Origin: Nitrospira sp.
GTDB taxonomy: Bacteria > Nitrospirota > Nitrospiria > Nitrospirales > Nitrospiraceae
NCBI GenBank assembly: GCA_030123565.1
Contig: CP126122.1
Coordinates: forward strand, 817,001-881,000
Length of the DNA stretch: 64,000 nucleotides
Reading direction: 5' to 3'
Shown here in pieces: positions 26,707 through 36,124 of the stretch. The notes under the pieces are model-generated. The model had not been told where the DNA came from. It saw only the letters and a list, made by a program, of their open reading frames with translations, and did no database searches. Both the position numbers and the translations under genes were made by a program. Each line of letters starts with the position of its first letter. Position 1 is the first letter of the stretch.

Positions 26707-27225
26707 TCAGCGCAATCTCTGCAAGATTCCTTCGGCGACGACGGAGTCCGGATGGCCGCCCACGATCATGTCCTTATCCCCGAAGTGGGAGGTCGATCTG
26801 GTGGTCACCCGCATCTTCAACCCGCCCGTCGTGAGAGTGTATTCGAACAGGGCTGCTTCCTGCTTCTGATCCAGATAGCCCTGGCTCGCGCGTTCGAAGG
26901 AGCCAGCGATGCCGACCGACAGCCGGTCCGGTCCCGTTTCGACGCTCTTCACCACCATCCGTTGTACGCCGCCTCCCGGAGGGACGTATTCCACCGTTTG
27001 CCCGACCTGCGACAATTCAACCTGCCGTGTCACGCCCCTGTTGTTCGTGTAGGAGTAGAGCGGAAAGCCCTGCGGACTGAAATCGATCCGGACCTCGGCT
27101 TGACTGCCGTCGGCGCCGGTGAGCATTCCCTTCCAGGCGCCGGTCAGGTCCGCCGCTTCGATGGTGACGGACATGATCGGCACGAACGCAGCCGCCGCGA
27201 CGCCCGCGAGAAGTTTTCTGGTCAT
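26707..27225 (-). CDS. Secreted protein of unknown function
   Basis: A 172-residue protein with a typical signal peptide (MTRKLLAGVAAAAFVPIMSV, cleavage likely after residues AA near 24). The mature part is beta-rich, begins DLTGAWKGMLTGADGS, and is probably a small periplasmic beta-barrel or lipocalin-like fold; this is only a guess from composition. GGGAGGG precedes the start. Follows the caspase-like gene by about 50 bases. Confidence 0.6.
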   Translation of the reverse strand: MTRKLLAGVAAAAFVPIMSVTIEAADLTGAWKGMLTGADGSQAEVRIDFSPQGFPLYSYTNNRGVTRQVELSQVGQTVEYVPPGGGVQRMVVKSVETGPDRLSVGIAGSFERASQGYLDQKQEAALFEYTLTTGGLKMRVTTRSTSHFGDKDMIVGGHPDSVVAEGILQRLR

Positions 27226-27276
27226 GGGCCTGCCCTCCCGTGCATGGGGTGATTCGGCTTCCTGTGCCGCAGCCTG

Positions 27277-28188
27277 TCAGACGCTGAAGGGCTGTTGGCG
27301 CAGGAAGCGCGCCGCCGCCCCAAGCGTGAACAGGTTGGGCGTCTGGCTGGCCGGCAGCCCGGCCTTGACGGCGGCATGGAATTTTGCGTAGTTCCCGCGG
27401 TAGTCGCCATGGTGCCAGACCTTCAACACCTGTTCGGTGAAGGCGCCGTTGTGGTCGCCGTCCAGCGAGGTCTGGTTGTCCTGGCAGCCGGAGATCAGGA
27501 TCACCGCCGGTTTGAACTGTTTCGCGATCGCGCTCAACCGCGGGCTCACGGCCAGCTGAGCCAACGCGCTGTCCGGCTCCGCGACCGAAGCCTTGCCGGC
27601 CGCCTTGGCCACGTTCCGTTGGAGGTCGTCGTAAAACTTCCGGTGCTCGCGATAGGTGCGGAGGCCGACGGCCAGCGGCATCATCTTGGAGCGTCCCATC
27701 GATCCGACACCGTCCGGCTGAGGTGCCGACGCGCGGGTGACGGTACCGCTATGGCAACTGTCGGACAGGACGAGGATCCGCACACCGGCCGCGAAACGGC
27801 TCAATTCGAAATACAGTTCGTCGTCGATGAGTTGGCCGTCGTAGAGGCACCAGGTTTCGTCTTTCTTGTCCGGTTCTTCTCCCGTTACGTCGGGGACTTG
27901 GCCGCCGTGGCCTGAATAGGTCAGGAAGAACAGGTCGCCTGTCTTCAATTGCTTGGCGGCCTTTCGCACGGCGGCCAACAGGTTGGCGCGGGTGCCCTTT
28001 TTTGTCAGCAGCAGGGTGGACTTCATGCCGTGCGATTTGGCGATCGCCGCCATGTCCTTGGCATCGAATTCACAGGCGGTCAAGTCGCCGCTCCAGCCTC
28101 CGTATGCGGCGGGACTCACCGCATTCAGGCCGATGTGGACGGACATCGCCCTCGCCTTGCCGGTCGATGCCGAAGTGGTGTTCGCCAT
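27277..28188 (-). CDS. Caspase-family peptidase (orthocaspase/metacaspase-like)
   Basis: A 303-residue C14-type cysteine peptidase. The catalytic dyad is His94 in [10 protein letters not shown] and Cys145 in LSDSCHSGT, both in the right context, with the acidic [17 protein letters not shown] between them as in metacaspases. There is no signal peptide; the start at 28188 has a strong AGGAGG. No separate adaptor domain is fused. Prokaryotic caspases act in stress, regulated cell death or defence; there is no specific partner nearby, so the role is open. Confidence 0.88.
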   Translation of the reverse strand: MANTTSASTGKARAMSVHIGLNAVSPAAYGGWSGDLTACEFDAKDMAAIAKSHGMKSTLLLTKKGTRANLLAAVRKAAKQLKTGDLFFLTYSGHGGQVPDVTGEEPDKKDETWCLYDGQLIDDELYFELSRFAAGVRILVLSDSCHSGTVTRASAPQPDGVGSMGRSKMMPLAVGLRTYREHRKFYDDLQRNVAKAAGKASVAEPDSALAQLAVSPRLSAIAKQFKPAVILISGCQDNQTSLDGDHNGAFTEQVLKVWHHGDYRGNYAKFHAAVKAGLPASQTPNLFTLGAAARFLRQQPFSV

Positions 28189-28395
28189 AGGTTCCTCCTT
28201 GGTCGGCGTGACAGTGCGGTTGACAGGATCCACGATCGAAAGATCGCGCCACGGTAGTCTGAACGGAGACATCTGTCAACGGAGGGATGGACTAGAAACA
28301 CCGCCGGACGAATCTTAGGTTTTCTTTGACCATAGCTGTTAGGATAGTGAAGGGTGCGTGATTGATCCTCGATCTCCATAGAAAGGAACTCTCTC

Positions 28396-29433
28396 TTGAA
28401 TACAACCAAATTGATTACCGCGTGCATCGTGTTGGCTCTGGTCGGGGTACCGACCGTCTCCTTTGCGAAGGCGAGGGGCGGATCCGGCGGAGGTTATTCC
28501 AGCGGTTCAAGGAACGGTTCCTCGGGGAGCATGGGCAGCCGCGGCTCACGCACCTATCAAGACAATGGCGCGAAGCCGATCGAACAATCGACGACGGCCA
28601 GGCAGGCCACGAGCCCGCCGCCTTCCGTGGCCAGTGGCCCGTCTGCCGCGGCCGGTCCGGCGCCTGCCGCGCAGCCCTCGTGGATCCAGCGGAATCCTCT
28701 GTTAGCCGGGATTGCCGGCGGTCTCGCCGGATCCTGGATCGGCCATATGATCTTCGGGGCGACGGACAGCAGCGCGCGTACCAATGAGGCCGGTGAGCGT
28801 ATCGGCGAGGGCGAACAGGCCGCCGGAGCGTCCGGTGCCAATGGGACGATGCTGATCCTCTTGATGCTGATGGGCGCCGGTGTTCTGTATTACTTCATGA
28901 GAGGACGGCGGACACCAGCTCCTGCCTTTTCCGGTATCTCGCGGAGCAGCGCCCTCAGCGGGTCCCTCCTGGCAGAATCTTCCGCCGGGAACCTCCGGAC
29001 TGCCACGGTGGAGAACGAGATCACTTCCGCCGACAAGGCGGCCTTCCAGCAATCGCTGATCGACGTTCAGACAGCCTGGGGCAAACAAGACCTGTCCGGA
29101 TTGCGACCGCTCGTCACGCCGGAAATGTTGGAGTATTTCAGCACCGGCTTGGCAGAGAACACCAGCCAAGATGTGGCGAATCATGTGGAGGATGTGACGC
29201 TGCTCCGTGCAGAGGTCCGGGAATCCTGGACCGAAGAGGCGACGCAATACGCCACGGTCAGCCTTCGTTGGAGCGCCCGTGACTATACCCTGTCCCTCAC
29301 GAAACAGCGCGGAGATGCAGGGTATCTCATCGAGGGCAGCGACGAGCAGCCGACTGAAACGACCGAAGTCTGGACCTTCATGCGATTCCAGAACGGGAAG
29401 TGGTTGCTCTCGGCGATTCAACAGGTGGAGTAG
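28396..29433 (+). CDS. Tim44-like domain membrane protein
   Basis: A 345-residue protein starting at TTG with AAAGGA upstream. It has a signal peptide (ITACIVLALVGVPTVSFA), a Gly/Ser-rich then Pro/Ala-rich segment, a glycine-rich hydrophobic hairpin (NPLLAGIAGGLAGSWIGHMI), a second membrane segment (MLILLMLMGAGVLYYFM) and a C-terminal Tim44-like alpha/beta domain from about residue 215 (DKAAFQQSLIDVQTAWGKQD to WTFMRFQNGKWLL). The architecture is common in uncharacterised bacterial Tim44 proteins. Function unknown. Confidence 0.82.
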   Translation: MNTTKLITACIVLALVGVPTVSFAKARGGSGGGYSSGSRNGSSGSMGSRGSRTYQDNGAKPIEQSTTARQATSPPPSVASGPSAAAGPAPAAQPSWIQRNPLLAGIAGGLAGSWIGHMIFGATDSSARTNEAGERIGEGEQAAGASGANGTMLILLMLMGAGVLYYFMRGRRTPAPAFSGISRSSALSGSLLAESSAGNLRTATVENEITSADKAAFQQSLIDVQTAWGKQDLSGLRPLVTPEMLEYFSTGLAENTSQDVANHVEDVTLLRAEVRESWTEEATQYATVSLRWSARDYTLSLTKQRGDAGYLIEGSDEQPTETTEVWTFMRFQNGKWLLSAIQQVE

Positions 29434-29502
29434 TACCAGGTCGAGGGGCTCATGTGATGAGGGCCGACGAGTCTGTGATGTGGGGCGGTGAATGTTCCGT
29501 AA

Positions 29503-31638
29503 TCAGGGTTTTTCATGCAGGCGGAGCACGGCGAGCGAACGAGCGTCGAGATCGTACTCTAGCCCGCCCTTCAAAAGGATCACGGTCTTTTCGTGACCTT
29601 TCGAGATGGCCGTGTCCAGCACCGGTTGCCACCGCACGCCGCGCTTGTGCGCGGGCAGCGTGAAGGGTCGGGGCTCGTGGTGCGCATTGAGCAGCATGAG
29701 AAATGTCTCGTCCCGGACGGCGCTTCCCTTCGGGTCTTTCTCCTCGATGACATGACCGGCTAGTCGGACGCCAAGACAGCGGACGTATCCTTGAGCCCAA
29801 TCGTCATCCGTCATCTCTTTCCCGTCCGGGCGAAGCCAGGAGATGTCCTTGACCTCCGCGCCACGGATGCGGCGGCCTTGAAAGAAGCGGCGGCGCCGAA
29901 ACACGGGATGGTGCTGTCGCAGTCGGATGAGGCTCTTGGTGAAGGCCACCAGCGCCTGCTGATGCTTGTTCAGTTTCCAATCGATCCAGCTGATCTCATT
30001 GTCTTGGCAATAGGCGTTGTTGTTGCCCCGTTGCGTCCTCCCCATCTCATCGCCGCCGCAGATCATCGGGACGCCTTGCGACAAGAGCAACGTCGCCAAC
30101 ATGTTCCGTTTCTGCCGTTCCCGTAGCGCCACGATCGACGGTTTCGTTGTCGGTCCCTCCACCCCGCAATTCCAACTGAGATTGTCATCGGTGCCGTCAT
30201 GATTCTCTTCACCGTTGGCTTCGTTATGCTTCTCGTTGTAGGAGACCAGATCGTGCAGGGTGAACCCGTCATGCGCCGTCACGAAATTGATGCTCGCGTG
30301 AGGACGGCGGCCGCCGCCCTCATAAAGATCATTGCTGCCGGACAATCGATAGGCCATTTCCGCCACCTGCCCGCCGTCGCCTTTCCAATAGCGCCTGATC
30401 GTGTCGCGATAGCGTCCGTTCCACTCGGCCCAGCCGGCCGGAAAGTTGCCGACTTGGTATCCCCCTTCGCCTAAATCCCATGGCTCGGCGATCAGTTTCA
30501 CCTGCGAGAGCACCGGGTCCTGATGAATGATGTCGAAGAATGCGCTGAGCCGATCCACGTCGTGCAGTTCTCTCGCCAACGTGGAGGCCAGGTCGAAGCG
30601 AAAACCGTCCACGTGCATCTCCAATACCCAATACCGCAGGCTGTCCATGATCAGCTGCAGCACCCGAGGGTGGCGCACGTTCAGCGTATTGCCGCAACCG
30701 GTATAGTCCAGGTAATAACGCGGCTGATCGGGCATGAGCCGGTAGTACGACGCATTGTCGATGCCGCGAAACGACAGCGTCGGGCCCAGATGATTCCCTT
30801 CTCCCGTGTGGTTGTAGACGACGTCGAGAATGACTTCGATGCCGGCACTGTGGAACGCCTTCACCATCGTTTTGAATTCCCACACCTGCTGCGCCCGATC
30901 CGAGGTGGTGGCATATCGACTATCCGGCGCAAAAAACCCGATGGAGTTATAGCCCCAGTAGTTGGTGAGGCCACGATCGACCAGATGTTTGTCGCGGATG
31001 AAATGGTGGACCGGCAGGAGCTCGACGGCCGTGATGCCCAGATTCTGCAGATGCTCGATCACGGCAGGCGTCGCGAGTCCGGCATAGGTGCCGCGCAAAT
31101 TCTGGGGAATGTCCGGATGCCTGGCCGTAAAGCCCTTCACATGGAGTTCGTAGATCACCGTCCGATCCCACGGCGTCCGCAACAATTGGTCTCCGCCCCA
31201 GGTGAATGCCTGGTCGATCACCACACATTTGGGCATATGCCCGGCGCTATTGTCTTTGTTGAGTGAGAGATCGGCCTGGGGGTCGCCGATCTGATATCCA
31301 TACAGCGCATCGGACCACTGGATCGTGCCGGCTATCGCCTTGGCATAGGGATCCAGCAGCAGCTTGGCGGGATTGAAACGGTGGCCGGCCTCGGGGTCGG
31401 AGGGTCCATGGATGCGATAGCCATAATGCTGTCCTGGCCGAACCTCCGGCAGGTAGACGTGCCAGACATGGTCGGTGCATTCCTCGATCCTGATCCGGTG
31501 AGATTCCTCAGCGGCATTGGGACTGTCAAACAGGCAGAGTTCCACCGCCGTGGCATTTTCGGAAAACAGGACGAAGTTCACCCCTTCGCCGTCCCACGTG
31601 GCACCGAGAGGGTAGGGATGTCCGGGCCAAATTCTCAT
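29503..31638 (-). CDS. glgX: Glycogen debranching enzyme (GlgX/TreX type)
   Basis: A 711-residue GH13 enzyme that hydrolyses alpha-1,6 branches of glycogen or phosphorylase-limit dextrin. The N-terminal CBM48-like domain ([20 protein letters not shown]) is followed by the catalytic barrel: [11 protein letters not shown], the nucleophile in [10 protein letters not shown], the acid/base in [13 protein letters not shown] and the transition-state residues in [11 protein letters not shown]. The length is normal. It stands alone, with no other glycogen gene in the window. Confidence 0.95.
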   Translation of the reverse strand: MRIWPGHPYPLGATWDGEGVNFVLFSENATAVELCLFDSPNAAEESHRIRIEECTDHVWHVYLPEVRPGQHYGYRIHGPSDPEAGHRFNPAKLLLDPYAKAIAGTIQWSDALYGYQIGDPQADLSLNKDNSAGHMPKCVVIDQAFTWGGDQLLRTPWDRTVIYELHVKGFTARHPDIPQNLRGTYAGLATPAVIEHLQNLGITAVELLPVHHFIRDKHLVDRGLTNYWGYNSIGFFAPDSRYATTSDRAQQVWEFKTMVKAFHSAGIEVILDVVYNHTGEGNHLGPTLSFRGIDNASYYRLMPDQPRYYLDYTGCGNTLNVRHPRVLQLIMDSLRYWVLEMHVDGFRFDLASTLARELHDVDRLSAFFDIIHQDPVLSQVKLIAEPWDLGEGGYQVGNFPAGWAEWNGRYRDTIRRYWKGDGGQVAEMAYRLSGSNDLYEGGGRRPHASINFVTAHDGFTLHDLVSYNEKHNEANGEENHDGTDDNLSWNCGVEGPTTKPSIVALRERQKRNMLATLLLSQGVPMICGGDEMGRTQRGNNNAYCQDNEISWIDWKLNKHQQALVAFTKSLIRLRQHHPVFRRRRFFQGRRIRGAEVKDISWLRPDGKEMTDDDWAQGYVRCLGVRLAGHVIEEKDPKGSAVRDETFLMLLNAHHEPRPFTLPAHKRGVRWQPVLDTAISKGHEKTVILLKGGLEYDLDARSLAVLRLHEKP

Positions 31639-31789
31639 ACGTAGCCGGTTTCCACAGATCCGTCAAGCAGGTGAAGTCCCCAGCCGCGACGACCTCCGAG
31701 CAACTTATCATACAATGAGGACGACCGGCGGGCTCAATGGACGGCAAGAACCGTTTGCCCATCCGCCGCAAACTGGGTATCTTGGGTGC

Positions 31790-32377
31790 ATGACGATGCA
31801 AACCGCTTCCTTGCTCATCATCGATGACGACGCCATTCACCTCAGCACGCTGGCATCGACGTTACGCCTCAGGCTGCCCGATGCACAGATCGAGACAGCA
31901 GAATCCGCCTTGGCCTCGCTCGAGCGTATCAGGGCCCATGAGTACGACGCCGTTCTCTGTGACGGGCAACAGCCTGGCATCGAGGGTGTCGCGTTCGTAC
32001 GGGCGGTGCGAAAGCTTCACCCGCAGACACCGGTGTTGCTGCTGATTGAAAAAAACGATCAGGATCTCATCGAGCAGGCGATGGAGGCGGGGGCCTATGA
32101 CGTGCTGGCGAGACCGATCGGAGAGAGCACGTTGCTGCTCGCCCTGCAGCGCGCCATTGAAGCGCACCGATTACGGGGCCAGGTCAAACGAGAACAGGAA
32201 CAGCTCGTGACCACCCTAACCGGCATGCTGAAAGATCTCGAGCACCTCTATGGCGCGGATGGATTATCGGCTCATTTTGCCGCCTTCATGGATCAGGTGA
32301 ACCAGGACAGGCAGGCTGCTGGAAAGAACCATGGCTCGTCCAACCATGGTTCCAACGGAGGGAAGACAACGGACTGA
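31790..32377 (+). CDS. Divergent receiver-domain protein
   Basis: A 195-residue protein with an N-terminal response-regulator receiver domain (LLIIDDDAIHLSTLAST, phosphoacceptor Asp58 in AVLCDGQQPG). The conserved lysine of the receiver is replaced by Arg108 in DVLARPIGES and the Thr/Ser position reads LLLIEKND, so normal phosphotransfer is doubtful. The rest is a helical, coiled-coil-like stretch and a Asn/Gly/His-rich tail with no output domain. It is divergent from glgX. Starts at 31790 or 31796 are equally possible. Confidence 0.78.
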   Translation: MTMQTASLLIIDDDAIHLSTLASTLRLRLPDAQIETAESALASLERIRAHEYDAVLCDGQQPGIEGVAFVRAVRKLHPQTPVLLLIEKNDQDLIEQAMEAGAYDVLARPIGESTLLLALQRAIEAHRLRGQVKREQEQLVTTLTGMLKDLEHLYGADGLSAHFAAFMDQVNQDRQAAGKNHGSSNHGSNGGKTTD

Positions 32378-32406
32378 TGGAGGCAAGTTAGTGATCAGGC
32401 TATTCG

Positions 32407-32700
32407 TCAACGAGTCGATCGCTTGGCTGGAATGTGTTCCACCGACAGTAGCCATTGCGCCTGCGTGATCGCATCCAGCAGCGCAGTCCGTTCCGCCTCC
32501 AGCTTCTTCGACCGCGGCAGGCGGTTCACGAAGCGTTCCGCCGTCTCCGCCAAGGTCTGCAGCGTTTCTGCCATCCCGCTCCGCGCAGCTGCGGGCGACG
32601 AGGCAGCACGAGACAGCGCCCGCCTCCTCCTTGGCCCGACGTAGGGCTGCGGAGCCACCGGATTGTCTTTTTCCAACTCGGGTCGCCTCGATCGGACCAT
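32407..32700 (-). CDS. Small hypothetical protein
   Basis: A 97-residue basic protein. The first ~40 residues are Arg/Pro/Ala-rich, and the rest (MAETLQTLAETAERFVNRLP then KKLEAERTALLDAITQAQWL) is predicted helical. AGGA lies before the ATG at 32700. It is the last gene of the minus strand run that includes the RM locus, but there are 140 bases between it and hsdM, so a link is uncertain. Confidence 0.5.
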   Translation of the reverse strand: MVRSRRPELEKDNPVAPQPYVGPRRRRALSRAASSPAAARSGMAETLQTLAETAERFVNRLPRSKKLEAERTALLDAITQAQWLLSVEHIPAKRSTR

Positions 32701-32840
32701 AGGTCCTCATTTCCTCCTGCCGCGTAGCCTAATATCGCAAAGCCACACTCTACTCGATCCTCGGCGGCAATTGCATGAACATCATAGCTCGGCCCACGCG
32801 GATTCCGTAACAACCACCTTTCCAGACTGTTGCCTTCCTA

Positions 32841-34358
32841 TCAGGGCTCCTTCTCTCCGAGATCATTGGCGATCAGCCGGAACTGTTCCAAAGCCGCTTC
32901 GAGGTCATCCACGATTTCTTGGGCGATGATGTCGGGGCTGGGAAGGTTGGCGGAGTCTTCTAGTGAGTCGTCCTTGAGCCAGAAGATGTCGAGGCTGGCT
33001 TTGTCGCGGGCGATGAGTTCGTCGTAGCTATAGGCCCGCCAGCGGCCGTCCGGTTTCTTCTCGGACCAGATGGCCTTGCGGGTGTGGCGATTGCCTCCGG
33101 CCTGCTTGTCGGGCCGGTCGAGATTGCCGTTGTAGCATTTCACAAACTCGTCGAGGTCTTCGCGCTTGAGTGGATCGGTCTTGAGCGTGAAGTGTTTGTT
33201 GGTGCGGAGGTCGTAGATCCAGAGCTTCTTGGTCCAGGGGGTTTCACTCGCAGGCTTCTTGTCGAAGAACAGTACGTTGGCCTTCACGCCCTGCGCATAG
33301 AACAGGCCGGTTGGCAGACGCAGAAGCGTGTGCACATCGCACTCGTGCAGGAGCTTCCTCCGGACGGTTTCCCCCGCGCCACCTTCAAACAGGACGTTAT
33401 CAGGGACTACAACTGCGGCACGGCCATTTTGCTTCAGCAAGGTTTTGACGTGCTGGACGAAGTTGAGTTGCTTGTTGGAGGTCGTCGCCCAAAAGTCGTC
33501 ACGTTCGACGATATCCCGCTCCTTGGAGACTTGGCCCTCTTCGCCGACGATCGTCGTGCTGCTTTTCTTCCCAAACGGGGGATTGGTCATCACGATCTCG
33601 AACCGATCCCCAGGATCAGCCGCCAAGGAGTCGGCCACGATGATGGGCAGGTCTTTGTCGCTGCCGATTCCATGCAACATCAAGTTCATTGCGCAGAGCC
33701 TGGCCGTGCTGTGGACCAATTCCCATCCCTTGAACGTGCCTTGCTTGAGTTGTCGCTTTTCGTCCTTGGTCAGGTTGGGATGGTGCTTCACGAGATAGTC
33801 GTGGGCGGCCAGGAAAAATCCGCCGGTCCCGCAGGCCGGGTCGCAGATCCGGTCGCCTGGCTTCGGGGCGATGGCCTCCACCATCGCGGCAATCAATGGC
33901 CTTGGGGTGAAGTATTGGCCTGCCCCCGATTTGGTGTCCTGCGCGTTCTTCTCCAGGAGACCCTCATACGCATCCCCTTTCACATCGGCACTCATCGTGG
34001 ACCAGTTTTCCTTGTCGATCAGATCCACGATCAGCCGCCGGAGCTTCACCGGGTCCTGGAACTTATTCTGGGCCTTCGTGAAGATGAGGCCCAGCATCCC
34101 CTTTCCTCTGCCGAGTTCTTCGAGGAGATGGCGGTAGTGGTCGAACAAGTCGTCGCCGTCCTTCTTGAGCAGGCTCGGCCAGCTGTACTTGTCGGGAATC
34201 TGGCTGGGCTGCTTGTACGGAGGCTTCGTGCGCTCGTCCGTCATCTTCAGGAACAGCAGATAGGTCAACTGCTCGACGTATTCGCCATAACTCATGCCGT
34301 CGTCGCGCAGGACGTTGCAGTAGTTCCAGAGTTTTTGGACAATGGCCGAGGGACTCAT
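32841..34358 (-). CDS. hsdM: Type I restriction-modification system, DNA methyltransferase subunit
   Basis: A 505-residue N6-adenine methyltransferase. An N-terminal HsdM domain (IVQKLWNYCNVLRDDGMSYG, then LTYLLFLKMTDE) is followed by the SAM-binding motif ICDPACGTGGFFLAAHDYL and the catalytic MTNPPFGKKSS. With HsdS it modifies the recognition site; with HsdR it forms the restriction complex. Unusually, hsdM is the last gene of the locus. Three shorter decayed copies of its first ~45 codons are found upstream (36.7-35.0 kb), separated by two-gene cassettes. Confidence 0.96.
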   Translation of the reverse strand: MSPSAIVQKLWNYCNVLRDDGMSYGEYVEQLTYLLFLKMTDERTKPPYKQPSQIPDKYSWPSLLKKDGDDLFDHYRHLLEELGRGKGMLGLIFTKAQNKFQDPVKLRRLIVDLIDKENWSTMSADVKGDAYEGLLEKNAQDTKSGAGQYFTPRPLIAAMVEAIAPKPGDRICDPACGTGGFFLAAHDYLVKHHPNLTKDEKRQLKQGTFKGWELVHSTARLCAMNLMLHGIGSDKDLPIIVADSLAADPGDRFEIVMTNPPFGKKSSTTIVGEEGQVSKERDIVERDDFWATTSNKQLNFVQHVKTLLKQNGRAAVVVPDNVLFEGGAGETVRRKLLHECDVHTLLRLPTGLFYAQGVKANVLFFDKKPASETPWTKKLWIYDLRTNKHFTLKTDPLKREDLDEFVKCYNGNLDRPDKQAGGNRHTRKAIWSEKKPDGRWRAYSYDELIARDKASLDIFWLKDDSLEDSANLPSPDIIAQEIVDDLEAALEQFRLIANDLGEKEP

Positions 34359-34443
34359 GTTCAGACAGTTCGATCAGCAGGGAAGAGGTTGGTGGATTGC
34401 ACTGGCGAGGCGCCGTGAGCTAAGTAGAGCCAGCTCCCATGTC

Positions 34444-34656
34444 TTATGTGCCGGTCATGAGTTCGGCTTCGAGAGGATGATCTTTTTTAAACCGGCTGAC
34501 ACCGAGGACACTGAATCCCAACACATGCCCCTGCCCGTCCACACGCTCCATGACAGCTTCGTAAGCCGTGGGACGCATGAACCCCGGCGCGTCGCTGAAC
34601 TGCACTTCCAGAAAATCGCCTTCGGGGTCGAACCAGACTTTTACTTTTTCGGCCAT
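34444..34656 (-). CDS. DUF2283 (YuzE-like) small protein, probable antitoxin
   Basis: A 70-residue protein with the DUF2283 pattern (KVWFDPEGDFLEVQFSDAPG, then VLGFSVLGVSRFKK). These small proteins are often paired with a RelE/Barnase-like toxin, as here, where it overlaps the end of the upstream gene by 16 bases. GGAG precedes the ATG at 34656. The antitoxin role is inferred from the pairing. Confidence 0.78.
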   Translation of the reverse strand: MAEKVKVWFDPEGDFLEVQFSDAPGFMRPTAYEAVMERVDGQGHVLGFSVLGVSRFKKDHPLEAELMTGT

Positions 34657-34952
34657 ATCGTGTCTCCTGCCTTGAGTTGATCAGTCAAATAGGCCGTCAC
34701 CACGAACGCATCATCAGGGGGATACTTTACCACGACACAGAGCCATTTCCCACCAACCAGCGTCTGCGCATAGAACTCATAAAACAACTGCACACTGTCA
34801 TCCGAGCAAGAGCCCCGCACTTCTGCCGGCGATTGGAGCACCCGTTCAATCTCCGTTTCCATACCAGCCATTTCTTGATGCCGGAGAATATGAGCGGTTC
34901 GTTCTTCGGTCAGCCTGACGGACCGGCCGAAACAATCACGGATGATCTTCAT
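34641..34952 (-). CDS. Probable small nuclease toxin (PBECR/RelE-like)
   Basis: A 103-residue protein (MKIIRDCFGRSVRLTEERTA, then HILRHQEMAGMETEIERVL, GGKWLCVVVKYPPDDAFVVT and a C-terminal basic TIWPKK). It matches my recollection of the phage-Barnase-EndoU-ColicinE5/D-RelE nuclease-fold group, which commonly precedes DUF2283 genes. Its start was put at 34952 after GAGGGG; the frame also continues into hsdM-remnant sequence upstream, which is not part of the gene. Toxin activity is inference. Confidence 0.65.
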   Translation of the reverse strand: MKIIRDCFGRSVRLTEERTAHILRHQEMAGMETEIERVLQSPAEVRGSCSDDSVQLFYEFYAQTLVGGKWLCVVVKYPPDDAFVVTAYLTDQLKAGDTIWPKK

Positions 34953-34995
34953 CGACCCCTCAAGCAAATGGGCCTGCTCAAAGGCACTGACCATT

Positions 34996-35085
34996 CGACG
35001 CAGGCGCCGTAGCTCATCCCGTCGTCGCGGAGGACGTTGCAGAGTTCCAGAGCTTTTGAACGATTTGAGGAGCTTGCGTGGTCAT
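34996..35085 (-). pseudogene. hsdM 5'-end remnant A
   Basis: The minus strand from 35085 reads MTTQAPQIVQKLWN and then, after a one-base deletion, CNVLRDDGMSYG, followed by a sequence resembling the next codons of hsdM up to about 34996. The true hsdM has IVQKLWNYCNVLRDDGMSYG at the same place. The deleted base is the same as in remnant B and is not deleted in remnant C or hsdM. The fragment cannot make a working HsdM. It lies directly upstream of the toxin-like gene at 34641-34952. Confidence 0.85.
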
Positions 35086-35191
35086 GTTAAGGGGAGATGC
35101 CTTGAGCGACCGCTGGATAGCCCATCAAGAGGCAAGACAAAAAGCTGCCACAGATCATGATGAAAACCAGGAGCGTTCAAAGAAGGCACTG

Positions 35192-35428
35192 CTACGACGC
35201 CGACCCGGCCAGTTCGCGCGCATGGGCAATCTCACGCTTATGAGCCGGGCGAACCTGAGCCGCCAACAGCGTCACCACGGCCACCGTCTCACCATCCAAC
35301 GTCGTAAACTCAACCTCGTAACCTTCGCCACCCCGATGAATGAGCACGACCGTGCCGATATCGCCACGCCTCAAGCCGTGCTTGGGGAGATCGCATTCCA
35401 GAATCACGTCTTCCAATTCCTGAATCAT
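35192..35428 (-). CDS. DUF4926 protein, probable antitoxin
   Basis: A 78-residue protein with the DUF4926 pattern: IQELEDVILECDLPKHGLRR, GDIGTVVLIH and YEVEFTTLDGETVAVVTL. It overlaps the end of the DUF6883 gene (ATGA). The two families are commonly adjacent and are regarded as a toxin-antitoxin-like pair; which one is the toxin is not proven by the sequence. Confidence 0.78.
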   Translation of the reverse strand: MIQELEDVILECDLPKHGLRRGDIGTVVLIHRGGEGYEVEFTTLDGETVAVVTLLAAQVRPAHKREIAHARELAGSAS

Positions 35429-35772
35429 GGCGTCCTCCGTTTCAGGGGATAGGCGGTCACGAATCTCGGCGCCTGGCCGCCTTCATCTATAAACCAGACC
35501 GTCCGCACTTGCAATTGTCGGCCATTTGGCGCGACAAGCGGGCCTTCAATGACATAGCGACTGCCGAATGGAGTGTCCTCCGAGTGGGTTACAGCGTTGT
35601 CCCTCGCCTGTTGTCGCAATGCCTCTGCCAGCGCTTCCCACGCAGACACCTGAAACCCGAACGCAGAAAAGAACCCGGCCTTTCCTCTACCTGCTCGATG
35701 GGTCGAAGAAAGCAGATACTGGACCACCTTGGCCTGAGGAATCTCTACGCGATCAGCATGTGGCAGTTTCAT
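35425..35772 (-). CDS. DUF6883 protein, probable toxin
   Basis: A 115-residue protein with the DUF6883 pattern: KLPHADRVEIPQAKVVQYLL, then HRAGRGKAGFFSAFGF, YVIEGPLVAPNGRQLQVRTV and FVTAYPL. It overlaps DUF4926 by four bases. The upstream flank is the end of hsdM remnant B, less than 30 bases away, so the cassette starts abruptly after RM-derived sequence. Confidence 0.78.
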   Translation of the reverse strand: MKLPHADRVEIPQAKVVQYLLSSTHRAGRGKAGFFSAFGFQVSAWEALAEALRQQARDNAVTHSEDTPFGSRYVIEGPLVAPNGRQLQVRTVWFIDEGGQAPRFVTAYPLKRRTP

Positions 35773-35800
35773 AACACCATCGATTCAAGCGGTGAATCAC

Positions 35801-36118
35801 CTTCGTCGGCCATCTTGAGGAAGAGCAAGTACGTCAACTGCTCGATCGAGCCCGCATTACTCATGGCGGTTTGTGGCGAAAGCGCCAAGCCGCGTCGCGA
35901 GACCGGCGCGTGGAGCGGCGAAGCCCTAAGTCGTACTCGTGCAGTACGTCGAAGGGCTGAGCGGCGAGCCCGCCGGACGAAGGCGTGTCGCAGCAGCGGA
36001 TCGGCGCTTGGAGCAGAAGCGTTCATGAGTAATGCAGGCCAGTCGCCGTAGCTCATCCCGTCGTCGCGGAGGACGTTGCAGAGTTCCAGAGCTTTTTGAT
36101 GATGGCAGAAGAGGTCAT
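35801..36118 (-). pseudogene. hsdM 5'-end remnant B, interrupted by a 182-bp element
   Basis: From 36118 the minus strand reads MTSSAIIKKLWN, then (after the same one-base deletion as remnant A) CNVLRDDGMSYG. The fragment is then interrupted by the element at 35854-36035, and continues on the far side as EQLTYLLFLKMADEG to about 35801. In hsdM these two parts are nearly adjacent (MSYGEYVEQLTYLLFLKM). A 95-codon open frame across the element exists but is an accident of the insertion. Confidence 0.88.
35854..36035. mobile_element. 182-bp MITE-like element with perfect 12-bp inverted ends
   Basis: The ends are GCATTACTCATG (35854-35865) and CATGAGTAATGC (36024-36035), perfect inverted repeats. 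A central hairpin (CGTACT and AGTACG, then GCCCT and AGGGC further out, around 35930-35955) makes the element largely palindromic. It has no transposase and interrupts the hsdM remnant, which proves insertion. Its size and structure are those of a non-autonomous miniature element; no target duplication could be fixed with confidence. Confidence 0.8.
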
Positions 36119-36124
36119 GAAGAT

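Noticed and set aside
35769..36056. A 95-codon open frame that could be taken for a gene
   Set aside because: It reads across the 182-bp element and both flanks of hsdM remnant B, so it is a chance frame.
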